This document shows, piece by piece, positions 50,301 through 59,300 of a DNA stretch of 64,000 nucleotides. Positions within the stretch are counted from its first letter, which is position 1; every line of letters begins with the position of its first letter. The notes below the pieces were generated by a model. It saw only the letters and a program-made list of their open reading frames with translations, did no database searches and was not told the DNA's origin. This stretch comes from Pempheris klunzingeri (lineage: Eukaryota > Chordata > Actinopteri > Acropomatiformes > Pempheridae): NCBI RefSeq assembly GCF_042242105.1, contig NC_092017.1, forward strand, positions 17,136,432-17,200,431. Reading direction: 5' to 3'. The translations under genes were made by a program, and so were the position numbers.

Positions 50301-53300
50301 GCCTACTAATAATCACCAGGTGTTTGCACCATTAAGGATCCATTTGGTAATACGTGCGTAAATGTTTTGTCTCCTCGCAGGTCCTAAACGCCCAGAAAGC
50401 CGGGTACAAGGCGGCCATTGTTCACAATGTGGACTCTGATGACTTAATCAGCATGGGATCCAATGATCGTAAGTTAACACCACCACTACCAACTCCTCCT
50501 TCTCTCTTTTGTACATCAACACATAAACATTTAGCGTCTCTCACACAGCTGCCTGGTCATGTGTCTCTCTTGACAGAGGATGGGCCGTTGTTTTTCCTCT
50601 TAATCCTCGAGCCCGAGGAAAAGCCGAGCAGTTTTATCGTCAGAAGCTCATTTCAAATCTCAAGGTGTACTTGAGGAAGGATGTGATGCCCTGCAGCATC
50701 CCCTGCCTATGAATCCATATCGTCCCTGCTTTAGCCCACTTATGTGATAAATGCGATGTTTGGGGTTCTCTTTCAGTTCATATCTCACCTACTATTCTCA
50801 CAGGAGGTGGTGCAGCGCAGTCATAAATTACCCAGAAGGCTTCTTGCCCAGCTTAGCGTTCTTAAGCGGAATAGATCTCGCAGTCTCTGTACATGGTTAT
50901 CAAGAGAGGTCTGCCGTCACTTTAGGAAGATGTCAGTATGCTTCAACAGAAGTGTTTTCAGATGGTTGAACAGCGTCTTCGCTAACAGGGCCAACAAGTC
51001 GTATGAACTAATTATTTCACGTGTAACCTTGTCTAAAAGTTTTAACAGGCTTAAACAGGCATCATTAGCTTAACTCACAGTACAGTTACTAACATCTGGG
51101 GCATTCAACCCAGGGCTGATTATTCTATCATCAATTAGTCTGCTGGCTCTGTTCTCAATTGGCAACAATCTCAATTGTTTGGTTAATAAAATGTCCGAAA
51201 ATACAAAAGAAAATGTATCACAATTGCCTGGTATCAGTGGGCTTTCTGCTTAAAAATTACTAAACAATTAATCAATTATCAAAATCGTTCCAGATTAATT
51301 CTCTGTTGATTAACTAACAAGTTAATCGACTTAGCGATGAAGCCGTAGCTCAACCGCTTCTCGTGTTCTTGATCAGCGGATGGAGTTTCATGAGGTGAAC
51401 AAGGTTTTTCTCCATCATTTGATGAAGACAGTTAGATTTGGTTAAAACCACCAGAAAAAGTAAGTAAGGGAACCTTAATCAAAAATAATTTGTGAAATCA
51501 CGAGACGTTTCATTTAAAGGAGCTAAACACGCTACAAACAAGTCACTTCATTTTTCTCTCATAACAGGACGTCGTGTTTCAAGGTCGTTCAATGGAGTCA
51601 GGCATTGATACGTGCTCACATGATATAATATTACAGTGGGTCTGTTTGTCTCCTTCTTTAGTGGATGTTATGAAGCAGATAGATATTCCCTCTGTGTTCG
51701 TGAGCGAGGAGACTGCCAACTCTCTGAAAGAAGACTACGCTTATGACAAGGGGTAAGTGTGAACCCAAATCTCATCTTCCTGCCCATCGATACAATTAGA
51801 AGCATGTTTTCACCCCTCACACTGAGCTTTGTTGGCCATTCTTCGCCCTCCAGCTCTTTGATACGGATTTATTCTAACATTGTTATAGAATAATGCCTGC
51901 AGCGCGCACTGTAATGACATCACGGCAGAGGATTTGTCTTGTGATGTGTTGTCACTGCTGGTGAAGGGGTAATGAAATGTCTCCGCCTGTCAGTGGAGGA
52001 GCCCAGAGAATCACAGCATTAAAGTCCCATTTCAGATCAGCTGGTGTGAGTGTGTGTGAGTGTGTGTGTCAGATACCATTCAAAGGCCCAGCGGTCAGTC
52101 CCCAGTCTTTTGCAGAGGAATGAACACCAAACATGGTGTTGGCAGAGTTTTGTCAGTGAGGGCCAAACTGTCTGCTGTAGAGGGAGTTCACTGAAAAGAA
52201 TTAAAAGTGTGTGAAATGCCATTATGCTGACAGAGGACCCTGTATGTGACGGTCACACTGCAGTCCACAATAAACTAAAACGATGAGCTGTAATGAAATG
52301 AAATGCTGCCGTGACACAGACTCTGTGGAGGTCACATTCACTGTGTTTGTGTTACCTGCCAACACCTGGCAATGGTTTGCTATGCTTGTTTTTCTAGGGG
52401 ACATGTGGTCCTCATGCCAGACTTCAGCCTGCCGCTGGAATACTACCTGATCCCCTTCCTCATCATCGTGGGAATCTGCCTCATCCTCATTGTCGTTTTC
52501 ATGGTAGGTTACATTTAAGACATATCTGTTTTAACTCAAAGTACAAGGGACTATTTATACTTAAATGTAGTCTTGTAAATGTGATGATTGAGAAGTGAAT
52601 TAAAACCTGGTATTCTAAAGGATTTTTGCCTCCTGAGGACTGTTAACCACCTCTAAAGTTTCTGCTTAATTACATCAGAAAAAGCACAACATTGTGAGTC
52701 CAGGCTGGCTCTTCGTCAGGTACCAGATTTCATCCTGCCTCTGGAAGTAGTGTTACATTGGCAGGCTGAAGTCTGGCATCCGATTTGTGATCAAAACATT
52801 TCACTTTTCCTAATTTAACAGTGTTGCTGGGGGTGACAGAAATCACAGTTACAGTTTTTTGGACTGGACAAGAAAGATCTGCATGTGTGTGTTTTTGAAT
52901 ACTGATTTTCAAGGTTTTTGACTATGTTTCTTTTTTCCGCCATTGCTAGATCACCAAGTTCGTCCAGGATCGGCACAGGGCTCGGAGGAGCCGCCTGCGC
53001 AAAGATCAGCTGAAGAAACTTCCCATCCACAAGTACAAGAAAGGTATGGAGGCAGTCTCAAACATCTCAGTTACCTGTGAAGGTACCAGTCAACTCCAGT
53101 TTCTACTCTGCTGTAAATGGAGGGCCTGCTTGTTTAATATTCAGTTCGAATAGTAGAGCGTCCAACTAATTTTTGTTCTTTGTTAAGTGGAACAACAGAT
53201 CAAAAATCATCTGTCAGTCTCCCGACTCTGACCTTTGACCTCTGCGTCTGTAGAGATGCTTTTTACTTCCCTGCCACGCTGCTCGTTCTCACATGATTTG

Positions 53301-56300
53301 GCCCAGAAGAGAGATGTCATCAGTGCATTACGACACATCATTCCTCCCCGGAGCTCTGCACCTTGGAGCTAATCGGATTAATATGGACTTGATTTTTCCA
53401 CAAAGCCCTCTGTGGCAGATTAGAGCTCCTCTCTGTTGAGACTGGACACATGACTGATGGTCTGGAATGTGGTCTCAGTCATGCCAGAGGCCTGATGGGG
53501 TTGAAAGTTATGTGTATTTTGTTTTTATATTAAAAGTGTTGAGCAGTTTTAGAGTTCTCCTGGCTTCCCCTCTGTTTCAGTACAATCGGGGCAGACAGGC
53601 TATAGCATTGTTGTGCGATGCAAATCCTCTTTGTGCTGTGCTTAAGTAAGTTCTGTCTGTGTATTTAGAGGTTTTTTGTGCCGGCTGTGTTTCCGGCAGC
53701 TGTATTTTGCAGACTGGAAAGCCCCTGACTACAATCAGCTGCGCAGGGGAACACCGGGGAGCTTTATAGACTATGGGTGGTGCATAATAAGTAGCCCCCT
53801 TGCAAAGCTGCTAATTGAGAGGGCTGTGAGCCGAAGCTTCTCCTCCGCCTGGCAGTAACACGTGCACGTGCAACACACCGGCTAAAAGCAGCGTGTGTTA
53901 GCTCAGAAAGCTGTTTCTGTCACGTCAGGCTCTGTGGTTTGTGCGCGCTAGTGGCTGCATCTGCAAGCAGTGCCCACTCTGACTCAGGGTTTCCACCAGG
54001 CACTGCTACGGTCGACCTTGGCCGCTACAGGGAGTTCAGATATCCAGGAAACGGTCTCCGGGGCGGCGTCTGCGCTCCTGTCAGCTGAGTCAGAGCATTT
54101 GGCGACACAGGAAGGGGACACCAAATCTCTACCTAATCACCTTTTAAGCCCTGCACTCTGGAGCCCTGCTAGCTTGGCAGGCAACCGGGTGCCCTGGTTT
54201 GAGCATGGGAGGGCCTGAGAGCGGCAGACAACACCTCTGTTGTTTGGTGGGGTTTATTGTTAGCCAGTGTTTACACCAGCTGACAGTAAGACGTGTAATA
54301 ACTGGAATAACCTCCATCAACAGTTTTTTTTTTTATCAATGTGAGACGCTAAGAGGTATTAGGCATGCACAAGAGGTGCTGATTACTTTTTACACATTTG
54401 GTTTTATGATATTTTGTACGTTTATACAAGAAGTTTATCTGCAGTCACTTAAAGGGTAAGTGCGCTGATTTTACACGAAGTCTGTTTGCATGTTATGGAA
54501 CGCACCACCTCACAAGGGAGCCGATGAATGTATTTGGTCTGAAGACCACAAGCTTACCAGACCTCTGGAGGGCGCTCCTCATGTCTGCTTGATCCTAGTG
54601 GCTTTGGGCTACATTATCTGCCACTAGCATAGCACGCCTGAATCTTGACCTGCGATTGAGTTGAATTGTGGGTAATGTAGGCAGAATTCATGGAATAAAA
54701 AAAAAAAAAGAGTAAATCTCTGATTTTGCTGCATTGATTGTGATTTTTTTTTTTTTTTTAAAAAAGCATTCTTGAGTTACAGAAGTGCAGTGTGTAGTCA
54801 GTAGAGTGCTCTTTTAATATAATTTGGCAAAAGGGACCCCCCCCCCCCCCCCCCCCCCCCTTCTATGAAACATAAATTTGTGCAAAGGAAAAAATGCCAG
54901 AGGCTGTAAATACAGAAACGAGGCGAGCTAGAATCACAAAGCTGCTGTTACAGTAGCTTGGACCACCAGTGGTCATTGTTTACAGCATGCTGATAGTGTT
55001 TTTTTTATGTGACACAGGAGGAATTTGTAGCTGTGGCATTTGTTTGGGACAGCTCAGTGCTACACAAGCCTTTGTGACGCTCAAGCCTCGCTGCTGTTCC
55101 AATTCCCATCCTGAAGTTTTTGGGCAGCGTGCTTGAACTCGGGGTTCAAAGCGCTTTTGTGTGTGTGCGTGTGCGTGTGTGTATGCAGCACAGAGTGGGA
55201 AGGGTGCCTAATGGCGCCCTTGGCCTCTGCTGCAGCAGATAATGCTGAGCTTGGGGGCTTTGAACAGATGCAGCCACAGTGAGCGGGAACACTGTGATGC
55301 TGTGTTAGTGTTGCTTTTAAAGCTGCAGTCTGTAACTTGCCACATGTCCAAAGTCTACAGAAAGGATCACAGAGCATGTAGTGTGGCTCTTGTCTTTATA
55401 TGTTGTCGCATACTCGTCTCTCATCTCTTTCTGGAAAATGCAGTTGAAAATGTCGACAGCCTGCTGCAAAGATTTTCACGATTCAATCAACATGTTTGCT
55501 TCTCTCAGCTGTAGTGACCATCAGCACCTCTGCTGCACATCTGAATTCCAGCAGCACTAACTACCAAAAGTGAAAACCCAAAATCCAGGCATCAGAAACT
55601 CATCAGTAACTTGACAGGTGGTGTTATAGATGCTACATGTGTTTTTTTTTTGTCAATTAACAGCTCTTGATTATAACACATGATACCGATAGTGGTTCTC
55701 ATGTTTCTACAGTGTATGGTTTTAATACTTCTGTACTGTAACAGTGTGACTCTGAGATTTATATGTGCAGCACTATGTGATGTCTTTTCTGGGTACGTGA
55801 AGTCATTTCAGGAAGACGTTAGCCAGCTGATCGGCCACAGCGTCAGCTGCTGCTGTGCTGGCAGGATGCCTTTCTGCTGATGAGTGTATCTGCCCACCAT
55901 CTACCTTCTTTGGCAGACGAGCTTAGAGTGACAAAATCAGACATCTATCTATCAACTCTGCAAACACGTCGTTGGAGATGCTCTTATTGAGCTGTTTTGT
56001 TTTTTTTCACATCCTTCTCACTTATTTCTTGCTGCTGCTGTATTTGATTTATACCTTTTATATTTGCTGGTGATGTTACATTGTTATTGCAATTAGCCAC
56101 GTCACATTCCCGTATAGATTTGAGGCACAGGTTGATGGCAGACACTGGATAATGTCAGACTTGCATGTATGGAAATGGGAGAACGCGGGCTGAAATGAAT
56201 AGTAGCCAACACAAAAGGAGTCTGTGTGGACGGTGAACAATGCCTTAATGAAAAGCACGGTGCCCATGTAATTGGTGCACAATACCAGTCTGAGCAGCAG

Positions 56301-59300
56301 CATGCAACATAAGATCTGTGTCAGTGTACAGGATTATGTAATATCAGCTGCCACGGCTGTCAGTGTACAGTGCAGCTCTTGACTTATGCTCTGGTTTTAT
56401 TGCAGAGCCTTGCGTCATCCCCACTTAGGCTGTAAGCCTGACGTATGACGGTGAGCTCTGGCCCTCTGGGCGACGGGTTCCGCCAGCAACCGACGCCTAG
56501 CAGACGCGAAAGCCAGGAACTGTGAACAAACACGCAGTGAACTGGCTGAGGAAATGAAAGGGGGTTGTTTTCAAGTCTTCGTTTAAGACCCGAGAGAGGC
56601 TGGAGTCTCCCCGCGACCCCTGACCTCCAGTCTGATCCCTCCCTGCGTGCGATGAGTCACTCCCGCCCTTCAACTCAGCTTTCCGCCTCTAAAACCATAG
56701 GCGGGGAGCTGAGCACGCACACACTGGACAGAGCAGCTGCAGTGTCTCAGCCGCTGGTGTGTGAGGCATGTTGATGTCAGTACAGAGGAGCTCTCTCTGT
56801 CTCTGGGTTCTCCGGCCTCGCTGCCAGTTGCCCTCGTCTGGTTGGCTCAACCGGCGCTGAGCTGTGCCGAATCATTTCCTCTCCCTTTTCCTCAGTTTTT
56901 CTGTCACCCTCTCTTTAAATCCGCCCGCTCACTCTCGCTCTGCTACGCACATTCGCTGCTCATCTGAAGTTCAGTAGGACAGCGCGGTTCCTCTGAGAGC
57001 CAGGAATGCTGGCAGACCGGCTGATTAATGAAAAATGGAGGGGAGAAGAGCTCCACTGGCTCGCAAATCCTTTTTAAGATGTGCTACTGGCCCCAAAACG
57101 TAAGTGTAAGGGATTCCCAGTATCTGAAAAGTCTCCAAAACATGAACTAGATGTTTTCAAGTGATGTTAAAAAATACATTTTACAACAAACTCCAAAGCT
57201 GATTCAACGAAAGAAAAACACAGTATATTAGGATTTAATCGGAGAGGAGTAAGAGTCTTCATCGGGCATCTAGAGAGCCTAACACCTAACACATTGGTAG
57301 AAATGGTTTGATCAGTTGTTTTTTCTTGCTTTTTGTCTTGTTTCTTGCTGTTGCTGAGCACGTGTGTACATTTGACACGTTTTAATATTCGCTTGACTTT
57401 AAACATTCTGGTTATATTTTATCGTAACTGCACTTACCCGACAGTTGCTGTAAACTCCTCTCGCTGCTCTACACACACATGCAGTGTACCAGTGAAGCTC
57501 AGCTCACATGTGCAGGTCACAGTAAAGACATTACTAAAGCTGATCCCTGGCAGGAGCAGGAGTAGGTAACGTCCACAGCAGGCTCTTTGATCAGCGGGAG
57601 TGGTGTAATTTGCTCCGTGACAAGGAGCAGACTGAATTATGCTCTGCTGCAGAACACTGGTGTCTCACTGGACACTGGACGGAGCTCCTGGGCCTGTCTG
57701 AGACATCTTTGCAGTCAAGGGGACACACTATGGGGCAGTTTCAGTGATAGTTCACATTTATCTTTGGTGACGTTGGCGCAGAGGATTGACTACTTGCATG
57801 GCGTCATAATACAGACTGACTAAACAATATGACCCACTGTGTGACATGACGCTGTTTTTTTATGTAACGTGTTAAACAACAACATGTTTATGCTCAATTC
57901 CAGCTTATTACAACTGTGGTCCCTCTGGCCGTGATTTCCCTCAGTTGTACTCACCAAAGTCATTTCTGAAATATGTGCAAATGATAGCGTCGCTACCACA
58001 AAGGCTAATTAAACTAAAAAAAAAAAACTCGTCTGTCATCGGTCAGGTGATCAAACTAGTTTGTAAACAAGCAAACAGTTAAAACTATAAGTTAGTGGAC
58101 CCAGAGCGTGCCATGTCTGTAAGGTCCGACCTAACTGAAGCTGAGACCCGAGCGTAGATATGTCACATGTAGCTGCGTTAACTCTGAGTCATTTATAATG
58201 ATGGACCAAACTACAACAGTAAGACCCAAAGTAGTTTATAAAAAAAAAAAACTGAATTATCCTTTAAGGTGTTACAATAACATCTGTTTTTAAAACTTTT
58301 CGTACGACTGCGGCCCTGTTCCTTATCGCCTCAGAGCGGTCTTCAGGAAGCCGCTGAACCTTTTCTCTCCGGTTCACTCAGAATAGCTCGGTTAGTGCCA
58401 CAGTTCAGCATTTCCTGAGTGTATACTGGACTCATGCCTGCACAAATGTTCCCTCTCCCTCACCCCGTCTGTCCTGCACCGGCCTGCACGAGCGAGAAAG
58501 ACGGACTAATGTCAGAAAAGAAAAAAAAAAAAGACAGCTGTTGGGGATGGGGATGAACGTGAGGGGGGATGTTTGGGAGAAGAAAAAAAACGAACTGAAA
58601 GTGAGGGGGGAGCAGAGTTGAAAAGCATTGCCTTGAGTCGAAGTTGCTGACGCTCTGAGAGAAAAGGAAGAGGAGGAGGAGGAGGAGGAGGAGGAGGAGG
58701 GGGCCGTGGCCGATGTGACTCCCCATCCTTATACGGTCACATGCAGCCCTGGCATGGACATAGAGAGCCCAGTCGGGGAAAACATGCTCATTTAGAGCTT
58801 ACATAAACACATCGGCCCACAGCCCGGCTCCCTCCCCCCTCCCTCCAGCCCGGGGAAGAGGAAGGGAAGGAAAAGGAGAAGAACGCTGTGGAATTTGAAA
58901 GGGAGTGCGTTGATAAATTCCTGAGCTTTTAGTGCATAGAGAGACTTTGCACCTCCTGTAACGTCAGGAAAAAACGCAACGCCGGCGAATCTCCCTGCAG
59001 GCTGAGGACTAGACGGGTGGCTGCTGGGACTTATCGTGGAAACGCGTCGCAAAGAATTTAAATATAAGATTTCTAACTTCACTAAACTAGAGTTCCTAAA
59101 TGACCGGCACATCGTGGGCCCACCTGATGTCAGTGACCTTCTGGAAAACATAAAAACAACCAGTTCCGCTTCATTTCCCAAAACCTGTGTCATGTGACCA
59201 ATCAATTGCGTGACGTATAATCCAAGACAAGATCCGACCGAAGATCCGCACACTGTACTGAGAGCTCGCAGCAATTTAATTTAACGCAACGTTTCTGTCT

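Larger units (their letters stand above)
34216..50380 (+). other. rnf13 intron 4 (16.2 kb)
   Basis: The longest intron, and the most repeat-laden part of the window. It holds about ten AC/GT arrays, a purine block facing a pyrimidine block (35690-35990), a palindromic element (37157-37577), SINE copies (36961-37040, 41770-41945), a 0.5-kb polypurine tract and a LINE tail (46985-47062). No coding exon is supported. Confidence 0.75.

Noticed and set aside
58792..59274. 160-codon open frame on the minus strand, the longest unexplained one in rnf13 intron 8
   Set aside because: It shows no domain, no signal peptide pattern and no family similarity that I recognise. It lies in GC-rich sequence where stops are rare by chance.
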